64,000 nucleotides of DNA from an uncultured Actinomycetes bacterium (GTDB lineage Bacteria > Actinomycetota > Coriobacteriia > Coriobacteriales > Atopobiaceae), in the NCBI GenBank assembly GCA_900315165.1, contig OMXZ01000008.1, positions 16,457-80,456 on the forward strand, in the 5' to 3' direction. Position 1 is the stretch's first letter. Each line of letters starts with the position of its first letter. A program made the translations under genes and the position numbers. Below are positions 17,901 through 25,603 of the stretch, piece by piece. Under the pieces are notes generated by a model. The model searched no databases and was not told the DNA's origin. It saw only the letters and a program-made list of their open reading frames with translations.

Positions 17901-18035
17901 TGGCGTATCGGCCTGACCGTGGCAAACATTGTCGTCGCGGGTCTATGGGTGTTGTGGCTCATCCGCGTGATCATGCGCTTCCGTGCGTGCAAGGCGCATC
18001 CGGAGACCTTCAAGCCGCGTCGTCGCGACAAGTAG
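14919..18035 (+). CDS. Membrane-anchored, domain-permuted GH3 glycosidase (cassette 1)
   Basis: 1038 residues from GTG 14919 (AAGGAG five bases upstream); TTG 14901 in the same frame is an alternative. One N-terminal membrane helix (~18-40) and one near the C-terminus (~1000-1022) with both ends cytoplasmic would place the body outside the cell. Domain order is reversed relative to usual GH3: alpha/beta sandwich first (AARILQEGTVLLKND, GYRYYETAD, FGYGLSYTSF), then a FnIII-like domain (TNTGDVAGKDVVQVYY), then the catalytic barrel (SPGINLHRSPFSGR, EYYSEDP, KHFALNEME, and nucleophile Asp in CFTDYW). Paired divergently with a LytTR system. Substrate unknown. Confidence 0.88.
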   Translation: MAHNEKGARLRMRPGKFLALTVVPMALVLVVALLLTAAGTVFAPTLGALFGEGAQTVQNPDGVEEDAADYYEEKYGSAEEAKEAAYKTAARILQEGTVLLKNDGALPLAQGSEVTPYGYGALHPVYGQMSQGGSTKWDDDPVTPEEGLSSVYEVNRSALEAMEAAGDPEVLAEAEGATPAGDTASLLGGDSFIFEYDPSIYDGIDAGGTGVVFITRTGQEGQDKKFDAYSDGTPHYLALSENEKETIRAAKEQCDKVVVVLVASQTMEVAPLMDGEYEADAIVWMGNPGELGFSELGHIMDGEVNPSGRTVDIWATDFTADPSYANIGDFRYDNADFTMPGFMSGMESSIARPYLEYQEGVYMGYRYYETADVEDDAFTYGTLDGQGGIAEAGAVTYPFGYGLSYTSFTQQISSYDDSGETITMDVTVTNTGDVAGKDVVQVYYESPYTDYDRDHKVEKPVCVLADFAKTGLLEPGESQAVTLSFDRQDMASYDYTHDNGNGTTGCYLLEAGDYQVTLRANSHDVIDTRTTTIAETTFFDGSDADHIRTSDKEGQSELDPETGEAAIDPSADYVAATNKFQASSDYMNEESTILTRSDWKGTQPVRDEDRTKSLAQRYAEMAVLETEFDVENDRTYGNVEGSVAYHADPPASGEDNGLTLASMRGLSYDDPQWEKFLNQIDWSDRTAIEQNFAGDAYRLGGIDSLGMPQTKVEDGGNGLKVESISQSQYDMGKSASYPFHPTVASTWNVDLLYEMGAALGQEALANGINGWYSPGINLHRSPFSGRVFEYYSEDPLLSGKLAAAITSGAGDNGLFVTLKHFALNEMETNRSNYSMNWADEQTMRELYLRPFEIAVKDARMTETYLDEDGTRQTKVMRATTGIMPNQGGVGPVVGTVNADLLQGVLRGEWGFRGLCFTDYWVTSNNSFRDLALRTGSDAYLSMYLPMFWKMVDYESPSAQWAMRNAIHNIAYTMANSNAVQGAAPGATYRTAVPGWRIGLTVANIVVAGLWVLWLIRVIMRFRACKAHPETFKPRRRDK

Positions 18036-18062
18036 GCTACGGAAAGACCGTAAACCGTAATA

Positions 18063-18098
18063 GGCCGGGGTGGGTGATGCCTGCCCCGGCCACTTTTT
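18063..18098. terminator. Terminator between GH3 (cassette 1) and the convergent sensor gene
   Basis: GGCCGGGG (18063-18070) pairs with CCCCGGCC (18084-18091), followed by ACTTTTT. The sensor gene's stop codon (18097-18099) lies inside the T run. An A/T-rich sequence on the other side makes it possibly bidirectional. Confidence 0.85.
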
Positions 18099-19386
18099 AT
18101 GGGGTGAGGAGAGCGGTTATCGTGCAGACGCCATCGGCGACACGGGCCGAGAGCGTGCCTTCGTAGCGGTCGGCGATGGCGCGCATCGCCGTGAGGTCGG
18201 CAGGGGAGTACGGACTGGCGTCGGCATAGAATTCCAGGCGGAGCGCCGCCATGCCCGCCCGTTCGCGCAGGTCGAGGCGGATGCTCGTACGGGATTTGTC
18301 TGAGAGCGCCTCGACGCCGGAAATCGCGCCATCGAGCGCGCGGCCGAAGAGGGCGTGGATGTCCGCCGGCGCCATGTCGCCCAGCGCGGTACCGTCCGCG
18401 ATGCAGGAGAGCGTGATTCTCTTTTGCGCGCAGATGAGGCCCTTCTCGGTGAGGATGACGTCAAGGGCGGCGTTGCCCGTCTTGGCTTGGGCATCGTAGA
18501 TGTCGAGCTCGCGTGAGACCTCGCGCAAGAGCCTGCCGTCGCTGCCGACGGCGGAGCTGGCAAGCAGGCCGATGACCTGATGGCGCATCTGATGGCTGCG
18601 GGCGTTAATGGCCGAGACGGTCGCCTGTGAGAGCTGCCACTGGCGCGCCTGCTCGTCCATGAGCTGCCGCTGGGAGGCGAGCTCGCCTTGCAGGCGTTTG
18701 TTGTAGAGCAGCTCGAAGCTCGCGGCCAGGACGGACACGCAGACGACGCCGTGCACGACGCGCAGGGAGGCGATGATGCCGAAAGGCACGGCGAACACCT
18801 CAAGCGCTTTGTTGATCACGTCGAAGCCGATGACCGCGTTGGCGACGATGAAGAGGACGACCAGCATGCGCCGGTCCTGCACGAGGGCGAGGCCTCGATC
18901 GCTGAGGCGGCGGATCAATAGCAGATAGCAGGGGATGTAGACGATGGCGGTAACGGCGGCGGCGAAGGCGAGCGTGTGGATGAGGGGGAGGAGCCCGGCG
19001 TTTAGGCCCGAGGCACACAGGGTGCAGAAGCCCGAAAGTCCGCTCGCGAGGTTCTGCATCGTATAGCCAGAGGCGCAGCAGTACAGGGCCGACCAGGGGG
19101 AACAGTCGTAGATAAAGAGCACGGCGGCCACGCAGAGCACGAGCACAAGGCCGAAGGTGAAGAAGACGGTGGCAAGCTGACGGGAGCCCATCAGGTCGGG
19201 CTGCGCCACCGTGCCGTACCACGAGGCGGTCAGGGTGCTTGCGGCGGTGAGCGCAAGGACGACAATGCCGCGCAGGGTGCCGTGGGCACGGAGGGGAAGC
19301 CTCCGTGCGAAGAGCCACTGTGCGAGGACGATCTGCACCATCGTGACGGCCGCTTCGCCCAGGACCGACGTCATGCGGGGATCCAT
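18097..19386 (-). CDS. GHKL-type sensor histidine kinase, degenerate ATPase domain (cassette 2)
   Basis: 429 residues with the layout of its paralogue at 12712-14067: about seven membrane helices up to ~residue 215, a coiled coil, a phospho-acceptor-like motif (ARSHQMRHQ) and an ATPase-like end. The N box reads GRALDGAISG without the essential Asn, and no glycine-rich G1/G2 loops are visible, so ordinary kinase activity is doubtful. TGATG couples its start to the preceding LytTR gene's stop. Transcribed toward, and terminating against, the cassette-1 GH3 gene. Confidence 0.83.
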   Translation of the reverse strand: MDPRMTSVLGEAAVTMVQIVLAQWLFARRLPLRAHGTLRGIVVLALTAASTLTASWYGTVAQPDLMGSRQLATVFFTFGLVLVLCVAAVLFIYDCSPWSALYCCASGYTMQNLASGLSGFCTLCASGLNAGLLPLIHTLAFAAAVTAIVYIPCYLLLIRRLSDRGLALVQDRRMLVVLFIVANAVIGFDVINKALEVFAVPFGIIASLRVVHGVVCVSVLAASFELLYNKRLQGELASQRQLMDEQARQWQLSQATVSAINARSHQMRHQVIGLLASSAVGSDGRLLREVSRELDIYDAQAKTGNAALDVILTEKGLICAQKRITLSCIADGTALGDMAPADIHALFGRALDGAISGVEALSDKSRTSIRLDLRERAGMAALRLEFYADASPYSPADLTAMRAIADRYEGTLSARVADGVCTITALLTP

Positions 19387-20099
19387 CAGGCCCCGCCCAG
19401 GTAGTCGGCGATGCGTTCGAGGGCGGCGCGTTTCTTGCCGCGGGAGAAAAAGGCCGACGAGCCGTCGGACAGCTCGACCTCGTCGCCATGGATGCGGCGG
19501 ATGTGGGCCATATTGACCAGGCAGCTCGCCGACACGTTGACGAAGGGGGTGCCGAGCTCCTCGAGCTGGCGGGCAATGGACGACAGCGTTGCGCGCTGGG
19601 TCAGGGCGCCGCCGCCAGCCAGGTGGTAGGTGGCATCGTGGCCGCGCACGTCGATAGAAACCAGGTCGGCGACGTTGACCACGCGGACGCCGTCGTGCGT
19701 CGGGACGGTGAGCGTCTGTCTCCGCGAACGCTGGAGGGCACGCATAACACGATCCATGCAGAGGGTGAAGTCCCCATACGAGATCGGCTTGACGATGAAG
19801 CCGAGGGCGTCGACCGCATAGCCGTGCACGGCGTATTGCGCCAGGTTGGTCACGAAGACGAGGGGCGTCTCCTGATCGTACTCGCGCAGTGTCTCGGCGG
19901 CCTCCATGCCGGTGAAGCCGGGGAGGTCGATGTCCATAAAGACGAGGTCAGCGGGATGCGACCCCTCGAGAAACTCGACGGCGGACCGCAGGCGCCGAGT
20001 CTGGAATTGCCCGCCGTGCTCCTCGGCGTAGCGGGCGAGGCAGCCTTCGAGGGCGATGGCCTCGGCATCCGCATCCTCCACGATCAGGACCCGATACAT
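19386..20099 (-). CDS. LytTR-family response regulator (cassette 2)
   Basis: 237 residues from the ATG at 20099, preceded by GAGGAGGCGGT; a longer in-frame start at 20258 has no such site. Receiver domain with VLIVEDADAE, phospho-acceptor Asp in VFMDIDLPG, FVTNLA and IVKPISYG; LytTR domain with SIDVRGHDATYH and VNVSASCLVNMAHIRRI. Divergent from the GH3 gene at 20225 across 125 bp. Clear paralogue of 14064-14798 and probably regulator of its divergent GH3 partner. Confidence 0.92.
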   Translation of the reverse strand: MYRVLIVEDADAEAIALEGCLARYAEEHGGQFQTRRLRSAVEFLEGSHPADLVFMDIDLPGFTGMEAAETLREYDQETPLVFVTNLAQYAVHGYAVDALGFIVKPISYGDFTLCMDRVMRALQRSRRQTLTVPTHDGVRVVNVADLVSIDVRGHDATYHLAGGGALTQRATLSSIARQLEELGTPFVNVSASCLVNMAHIRRIHGDEVELSDGSSAFFSRGKKRAALERIADYLGGA

Positions 20100-20224
20100 A
20101 CCGCCTCCTCGCGCCGTCGTCTGCAAACCATGCCAACCTATCGACCGATTATGCCACGGACGGGCGCGCTGCCGCCGTGTCGGTATCTTCGACTTGTGCA
20201 GTAGTCTTCGACAAAGGGGGAGAT
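20100..20224. promoter_or_regulatory. Divergent control region 2 (LytTR regulator / GH3)
   Basis: 125 bp between the regulator and the GH3 gene. It contains CCGATTATGCCA at 20145-20156, the counterpart of 14806-14817 in cassette 1; its minus strand reads GGCATAAT, which could serve as a -10 for the regulator. AAAGGGGGAGAT sets the GH3 start. Confidence 0.4.
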
Positions 20225-23200
20225 ATGCCGTTTGGGGAGAGGAAAGGGAAGGCGCCAAAACCGCTGACCCTGCCGAGCCGCGGGCGCAAGGTCGCGCGCG
20301 GTATCAAGATGGTGGTTAAGGGCGTGCTCACGGTCGTCATGGCCGTGCTGCTTGTGGTGGACAACACGGTGGTGCCGAGCATGACTGCGGGCATGGTCGG
20401 CCGCATGGCCAATGACATGTTGGGCTATCAGCAGTCCTGGGACAATACGAATACCAAGGTCGATCCGGACAAGGGGGCCTATTACACGTCGGACTTCACC
20501 GAGGACGAGATTGGCGATGCCCAACATGCGCTCGACCGTCGGATTGCCGACGAGGGCTATGTCCTGCTCAAGAACGACAATCACACGATGCCCTTTGCGG
20601 AAGGCACGACCTTCTCCTTCTTCGGTGAGTCCAGCAAACATCTTGGCGAGTCCCAGAGCCTGGTCACGCAGTTTATCGGGGCGTCCGGCAGCTATGACAA
20701 GCTGAACGAGGCCTTCGAGAACGAGGGCTTCTCGGTGAACACCGAACTTGAGGACTTCTACCTCTCCGACGACGCAAGCCAGTACGACTTGGGCAAGGGA
20801 TCCATCAGCTTTGGCCAGGACGAGGACTTCGCCATCAACGAATGCCCCCTCAGCGTGCTCAAGGGGCGCAATGGCCTGCTCGACTCCGCCGAGGGCACCG
20901 TGCCCGTCTTTGCGCTCAAGCGCGTCGCCGGCGAGGGTCGCGACATGCCGCGCTCGATGTACAACCATACGGACAACGCGGACGACCAGCAGCTTAGCTA
21001 CTTCACGCTCGACTCCGACGAGCGCGAGATCCTCTCGTACCTCAACGACAACTTCGACCAGGTCGTCGTGGTCGTCAACACCGCCTCGGCGCTGGAGTTC
21101 GATTGGCTTGCCGACTATCCCAACGTCAAGGCCATTGTGTACATGCCGTCTGCCGGCACCTATGGCATCGAGTCGCTCGCGGGCATCTTCTCGGGCAGCG
21201 TGAACCCGAGCGGACGTACCGTCGACACCTTCGCGGCGGACGCCTCCACCAGCCCCGCGGCCCAGAACTATGGCGACTACGCCTACCTCGAGGCCGACGG
21301 CAAACTGAGCGGCTACAACTACGTGACCTATGAGGAGGGCATCTACGTCGGGTACCGCTATTACGAGACCCGCTACGAGGACGCCGTCCTGGGCCAAGGC
21401 AACGCCGGCGCCTATGACTACGCAGACGAGGTCGTGTATCCCTTCGGCTACGGCCTTTCCTACACCGATTTCGCCTGGAGTGACTTCACGAACGCACAGG
21501 ACGGCACGACCGTCACGACCACGGTCACGGTGACCAATACGGGCGACGTGGCGGGCAGGGACGTCGTGGAGCTCTATGTGCAGAGTCCCTATACCGACTA
21601 CGACAAGGCCAACGGTGTCGAGAAGGCCGCAGTCGAGCTCGTCCAGTATGCCAAGACGGACCTGCTCGACCCGGGTGAGAGCCAGACGCTGACCCTGAGT
21701 TTCGATGTCGACCAACTCAAGGCGTATGACGCGCAGACCGCCAAGACCTACATTCTCGACGGCGGCACTTACTATGTGACGGCGGCGACGGATGCTCATG
21801 CCGCGACCAACAACATCCTCGCAGCCAAGGGATCCGATGCGAGCGTACAGGCTTCCGGTGTCTCCGCAGGCAGCGAGACTGGCGATGCGGCGCTCGTCGC
21901 GCCTGTCGAGATTGCGGGCGATGTCGATACGACGACCTATGCGACCGACTCCTATACGGGCACGGCCGTGACCAACCAGTTCGACGCGGCCAAGGGCGAT
22001 GCGACCTACCTCACACGCTCCGACTGGGAGGGCACTTTCCCGAAGCATGACGGCGAGCCGATCGAGGGTGAGGTCTCGACCTGGGGCAACGAGATCAACG
22101 GGACCGACGGGGACGGCAATCCCGCCTCGCTGGTGTACGGCAAGACGGCGAGCGACGAGCTCCTCGCCCAGCTCGACTCCTTCGAGTCCAACAACCCCGT
22201 CTCTGACGACGAGATCACGGATGAGCCGGTCTATGGACAGGACAACGGCCTGACCCTGATCGACCTGCGTGGCCTCGACTTCGACGACCCGCAATGGGAC
22301 GCCCTGCTCAATCAGCTGACCCCCGAGGACTACGAGGAGATCCTCGGTCACTCCGGCTACGGCATCGAGTACCTGGAGTCCGTGGGCAAGCCTTTCAACA
22401 TCGACGCCGACACGGCGGCGGGCCTCATCTACGGAGGCGGTGGCTCCGCAATCGGCGGCGACTCCATGATGTTCTGCTCGCCGATCACGGTGGCGCAGAC
22501 CTACAACCAGGACATTGCGACCGATTACGGCCATATGATTGGCAGCGAGGGCGTGCTCGGCGGCGCCTCCGGCTGGTATGCCCCCTCGATGAACATCCAT
22601 CGCACCCCCTACTCCGGCCGCAACAACGAGTACTACTCCGAGGACCCGTTCGTGTCTGGCACGGTTGCGTCGCTCGAGATCAAGGGTGCCGCCGACAAGG
22701 GCATGTATGCCTATATCAAGCACTTCGCCCTGAACGACCAGGAGAACCACCGCGGTGACAACAGCATTGGCACCCGCGGGGGCGGCCTCGTGACCTGGGC
22801 CAACGAGCAGTCCATCCGCGAGATGTACCTTCTGCCCTTCGAGATGTGCATGAAGGTCGGCGACGTGGAGGAGACCTACGTCGACGCCGACGGCGACACC
22901 CAGACGCGCGAGCAGCGCGCCGCGCAGGGCATCATGAGCTCCTTCAACCGCATTGGCGCCACCTGGGCGGGCGGCGACTACGCACTGCTCACCGGCATCG
23001 CCCGCGACGAGTGGGGCTTCGATGGCATGGTCATCACCGACTCCGCCAACGGCGCCACGGACCTGATGAACGTGAGCCAGATGATCCGTGCGGGTGGCGA
23101 TACCCGCCTGCTGTCCAACCCCAGCGATTACACGTTCGACGAGACCGACGTGGCGGAGTACCACTATGCCCGCAAGGCGCTGCACCATGTCCTCTACATC

Positions 23201-23404
23201 ACGGCCAACTCCCGCGCCATGCAGGGCGCCGTGCCCGGCAGCGTCTACAAGCCTGGCCTGCAGGCCATGGACCGCGCGCGTATCGCGGTCAACGTGATCG
23301 CCATCGTGTCGCTTGCCCTGCTCGCTGGTACCGGCTGGCGCAACCACAAGCGCAACCAGCGCGAGCGTGAACTGGCCGCCTCGCTGACGGGCACGCAGAA
23401 GTAG
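20225..23404 (+). CDS. Membrane-anchored, domain-permuted GH3 glycosidase (cassette 2)
   Basis: 1059 residues from ATG 20225 (AAAGGGGGAGAT upstream). N-terminal membrane helix ~25-45 (VLTVVMAVLLVV) and C-terminal helix ~1020-1040, with a basic tail. Reversed GH3 order as in cassette 1: sandwich domain (IADEGYVLLKND, VGYRYYETR, FGYGLSYTDF), FnIII-like domain (TNTGDVAGRDVVELYV), then the barrel (APSMNIHRTPYSGR, EYYSEDP, YIKHFALNDQE) with nucleophile Asp in MVITDSANG. Probably an extracellular beta-glycosidase. Paralogous to 14919-18035, with different insertions between domains. Confidence 0.88.
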   Translation: MPFGERKGKAPKPLTLPSRGRKVARGIKMVVKGVLTVVMAVLLVVDNTVVPSMTAGMVGRMANDMLGYQQSWDNTNTKVDPDKGAYYTSDFTEDEIGDAQHALDRRIADEGYVLLKNDNHTMPFAEGTTFSFFGESSKHLGESQSLVTQFIGASGSYDKLNEAFENEGFSVNTELEDFYLSDDASQYDLGKGSISFGQDEDFAINECPLSVLKGRNGLLDSAEGTVPVFALKRVAGEGRDMPRSMYNHTDNADDQQLSYFTLDSDEREILSYLNDNFDQVVVVVNTASALEFDWLADYPNVKAIVYMPSAGTYGIESLAGIFSGSVNPSGRTVDTFAADASTSPAAQNYGDYAYLEADGKLSGYNYVTYEEGIYVGYRYYETRYEDAVLGQGNAGAYDYADEVVYPFGYGLSYTDFAWSDFTNAQDGTTVTTTVTVTNTGDVAGRDVVELYVQSPYTDYDKANGVEKAAVELVQYAKTDLLDPGESQTLTLSFDVDQLKAYDAQTAKTYILDGGTYYVTAATDAHAATNNILAAKGSDASVQASGVSAGSETGDAALVAPVEIAGDVDTTTYATDSYTGTAVTNQFDAAKGDATYLTRSDWEGTFPKHDGEPIEGEVSTWGNEINGTDGDGNPASLVYGKTASDELLAQLDSFESNNPVSDDEITDEPVYGQDNGLTLIDLRGLDFDDPQWDALLNQLTPEDYEEILGHSGYGIEYLESVGKPFNIDADTAAGLIYGGGGSAIGGDSMMFCSPITVAQTYNQDIATDYGHMIGSEGVLGGASGWYAPSMNIHRTPYSGRNNEYYSEDPFVSGTVASLEIKGAADKGMYAYIKHFALNDQENHRGDNSIGTRGGGLVTWANEQSIREMYLLPFEMCMKVGDVEETYVDADGDTQTREQRAAQGIMSSFNRIGATWAGGDYALLTGIARDEWGFDGMVITDSANGATDLMNVSQMIRAGGDTRLLSNPSDYTFDETDVAEYHYARKALHHVLYITANSRAMQGAVPGSVYKPGLQAMDRARIAVNVIAIVSLALLAGTGWRNHKRNQRERELAASLTGTQK

Positions 23405-23430
23405 CAAGCCCTCTATCAACAGCGTTAACG

Positions 23431-23463
23431 AGTCCTCCCGCGATCCAGGTGGGAGGACTTTTT
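23431..23463 (+). terminator. Terminator after GH3 (cassette 2)
   Basis: AGTCCTCCC (23431-23439) pairs with GGGAGGACT (23451-23459), followed by a short T run. Confidence 0.88.
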
Positions 23464-23480
23464 ATTACGAACAAATGTTA

Positions 23481-23509
23481 TTGACAAATAAATACATGTG
23501 TACTTACTT
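23481..23509 (+). promoter_or_regulatory. Candidate sigma-70-type promoter for the Uma2 gene
   Basis: TTGACA (23481-23486), a 17-bp spacer, then TTACTT (23504-23509). It lies in an AT-rich island directly after the terminator and about 40 bp before the chosen start of the Uma2 gene. Confidence 0.5.
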
Positions 23510-23549
23510 AGAAATAGAAGAAACAACTGTACCGTATTGGAGGCGTGCT

Positions 23550-24131
23550 ATGATTCGGGCAAATACTGCAGTCGATTTCACGGAGGAAGCCATGGGCGCG
23601 GGGACTGTTCGCCATACGGTGGATGAGATTTACGCGCTTCCCGAGGGGCAGCGCGCCGAGCTCATTGACGGCGTCATCTATGACATGGCCTCGCCGAAGC
23701 GCATCCACCAAGAGCTCGTAATGTATCTCTCTGTAGAAATCAGCCTCTACATCCGGTCTCATAAGGGCTCTTGCAAGGTCTATCCCGCGCCTTTTGCCGT
23801 GCTCCTTTTCAACGATCGCTACAACTACGTGGAGCCCGACGTCTCGGTGATCTGCGACCCGTCCAAGCTCGATGACCGTGGCTGCAACGGTGCGCCCGAC
23901 TGGGTCATCGAGATCGTCTCAGAGTCCAGCCGTACGATGGATAACCTCATCAAGCTCGAAGAGTATCGCAAGGCGGGCGTTCGCGAATATTGGATCGTGG
24001 ACCCCTCAAAACACACGGTCAGGGTGTATGGGTTCGACCCGCTCGCCTACGGGGAATACGCCTTCGGTCAGCCGGTGCCCTCAAACACCCTCGAGGGGCT
24101 CGAACTCGACTTTGCGGACTTCGCTGGCTAG
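23550..24131 (+). CDS. Uma2-family (DUF820) PD-(D/E)XK endonuclease-like protein, second copy
   Basis: 193 residues from ATG 23550, chosen because GGAGG sits seven bases upstream and the promoter at 23481 rules out the earlier in-frame starts. Motifs match the copy at 12107: LPEGQRAELIDG, YVEPDVSVICD, GAPDWVIEIVSESSR and VREYWIVDPS. Function unproven. Its end is 14 bp from the convergent peptidase gene. Confidence 0.85.
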   Translation: MIRANTAVDFTEEAMGAGTVRHTVDEIYALPEGQRAELIDGVIYDMASPKRIHQELVMYLSVEISLYIRSHKGSCKVYPAPFAVLLFNDRYNYVEPDVSVICDPSKLDDRGCNGAPDWVIEIVSESSRTMDNLIKLEEYRKAGVREYWIVDPSKHTVRVYGFDPLAYGEYAFGQPVPSNTLEGLELDFADFAG

Positions 24132-24145
24132 CGCGTGACCTCTGG

Positions 24146-25513
24146 CTAAATCCCCTCAAGATCGCCGCGGTTGCAAGCCTCATCGAAAAGGTGCCTGAAG
24201 ACCTTGCCGCCATGCAGCCCGTCATGCTCGAACTCGTTGGTGACCCAGGCGTGGCTCGTGCCGACGCGCGAGAGGGTGTCGAGTTGCATGCCCGAGTCGA
24301 CGTAGAGGTCGTCGAAATAGACCGCGGACTGCAGCGGGACCGTGTTTGCCGCAAGCTGGCGCTGGTCGTAGACCTGGTCGAATTCTTTATCGGCCATCAT
24401 CAGGTCGACTGCCGGCTTGAGCGGCGCGAGCAGGGGGTCGTCCTCAAACATCCAGGGGAAGCAGGCCTCGCCCGTGAGCATCAGCGGGCGGGCGCTAGCG
24501 TCGAACTCGGGGCGCCGCGCATATTCGTGGGCGGCCGCCCAATCGATGGGATGATCCATCTGACCGTCGGCGTAGATGAACTCCTGCAGAGTCCAGTAGA
24601 GCGGGTTGTCCGCCGTCGTGAGGTTCTGCAGGGCGCCCATCAGGAAGCCATCCGTGAGCTGGGCATGCGCGATATCGGTGGGAATGCCGCCGTTGCCCGC
24701 CTCGAAGGCGCTGTCGAGCAGGTTGTGGATGCGCTCGGGTGCGGGCTTCATGCCGAGGCCCTGACCGAGCTGCTGCAGGCGACGCGGCGTGAAGGGGCTG
24801 CCGTCGGGAAGGCGGACGTCGCCGGTGGCAAGACGGTCGGCGACGGCAGCCATGCGGGCCTCGTCCTCGGGGTAGCGCTCGTAATAGGCACGGGTCTTCT
24901 TGATCATGCGCGGAAAGGTGTGCGCGTAGACTTCGGCTGCGCTGGCGGGCACGTGGGGGATGCCGCCGCAGGTGAAGCTGGCGCGGACGCCCTCGGGATA
25001 AAAGCTCAGGTAGGTGAGGGTGAGGAAGCCGCCGTAGCTCTGTCCGAGCGTGACCCACTGCTGCCCGTCGAACTCGGCCAGGCGCAGGTACTCGAAGTCG
25101 CGCACGATGGAGCGGGCGAGGAAGCGCTTGAGATAGTCGGCCTGCGCCTCTGCGTTCCCGCGGGCCGCGATCGACTGCCGGCTGACATGGCTGCTGCGGC
25201 CCGTGCCGCGCTGGTCGGGCAGCACCAGGCGGAAGTGCTTGATGGCCTCGGCAACCCAGCCGTCCGACGTGGGGGAGAGCAGACGCGGGCCCTTGCCACC
25301 GGGGCCGCCCTGCAGGTAGACGAGAAGGGGCAGGGGCTTGCCGACGTTTTCCGCTGCGCAGACCACGCGATAGAAGAGCTCGAGGCGCTCGCCCTCGGGC
25401 AGGCCGTCCTTTGCGACGCGGGCAGGTTCCGTCCCCCGCCAGTCCAGGGGCACCTCGACGGCATGGTCCTCCACAAAGAGGCCGGGCAGGTAGTAGCTGG
25501 TGAGTTTCGACAT
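24146..25513 (-). CDS. Alpha/beta hydrolase, prolyl aminopeptidase-like (S33)
   Basis: 455 residues from ATG 25513, preceded by AGGAGAGG; the in-frame extension upstream has no start site. Oxyanion-hole motif LQGGPGGKGPR, a VLPDQRGTGRS strand and the nucleophile elbow LGQSYGGF are those of proline iminopeptidase-type S33 hydrolases; the C-terminal SHAWVTNEFEHDGLHGG carries the likely His. No signal peptide. Expected to release N-terminal proline or other residues from peptides in the cytoplasm. Divergent from the AAA ATPase gene, sharing a short AT-rich region with paired palindromes. Confidence 0.85.
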   Translation of the reverse strand: MSKLTSYYLPGLFVEDHAVEVPLDWRGTEPARVAKDGLPEGERLELFYRVVCAAENVGKPLPLLVYLQGGPGGKGPRLLSPTSDGWVAEAIKHFRLVLPDQRGTGRSSHVSRQSIAARGNAEAQADYLKRFLARSIVRDFEYLRLAEFDGQQWVTLGQSYGGFLTLTYLSFYPEGVRASFTCGGIPHVPASAAEVYAHTFPRMIKKTRAYYERYPEDEARMAAVADRLATGDVRLPDGSPFTPRRLQQLGQGLGMKPAPERIHNLLDSAFEAGNGGIPTDIAHAQLTDGFLMGALQNLTTADNPLYWTLQEFIYADGQMDHPIDWAAAHEYARRPEFDASARPLMLTGEACFPWMFEDDPLLAPLKPAVDLMMADKEFDQVYDQRQLAANTVPLQSAVYFDDLYVDSGMQLDTLSRVGTSHAWVTNEFEHDGLHGGKVFRHLFDEACNRGDLEGI

Positions 25514-25555
25514 ACGCCTCTCCTGGGAGCGCCTTCCTTTGCCCCTAGTATAACG

Positions 25556-25582
25556 TACTTTGGAGTAAGATACTTTTGAGTA
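25556..25582. promoter_or_regulatory. Two tandem palindromes between divergent genes, candidate operator
   Basis: TACTTTGGAGTA (25556-25567) and TACTTTTGAGTA (25571-25582) are both TACT-N4-AGTA palindromes, repeated every 15 bp. They lie just upstream of the AAA ATPase gene and 43 bp from the peptidase start, in an AT-rich stretch unlike the surrounding DNA. Confidence 0.45.
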
Positions 25583-25603
25583 CATAAAATGCGAGGAGCC
25601 GAA

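Noticed and set aside
20138..23419. A 1093-codon open frame on the minus strand opposite the cassette-2 GH3 gene
   Set aside because: It is an antisense shadow of a GC-rich gene with regular codon structure; its translation has no recognisable domain and the plus strand has clear GH3 motifs.
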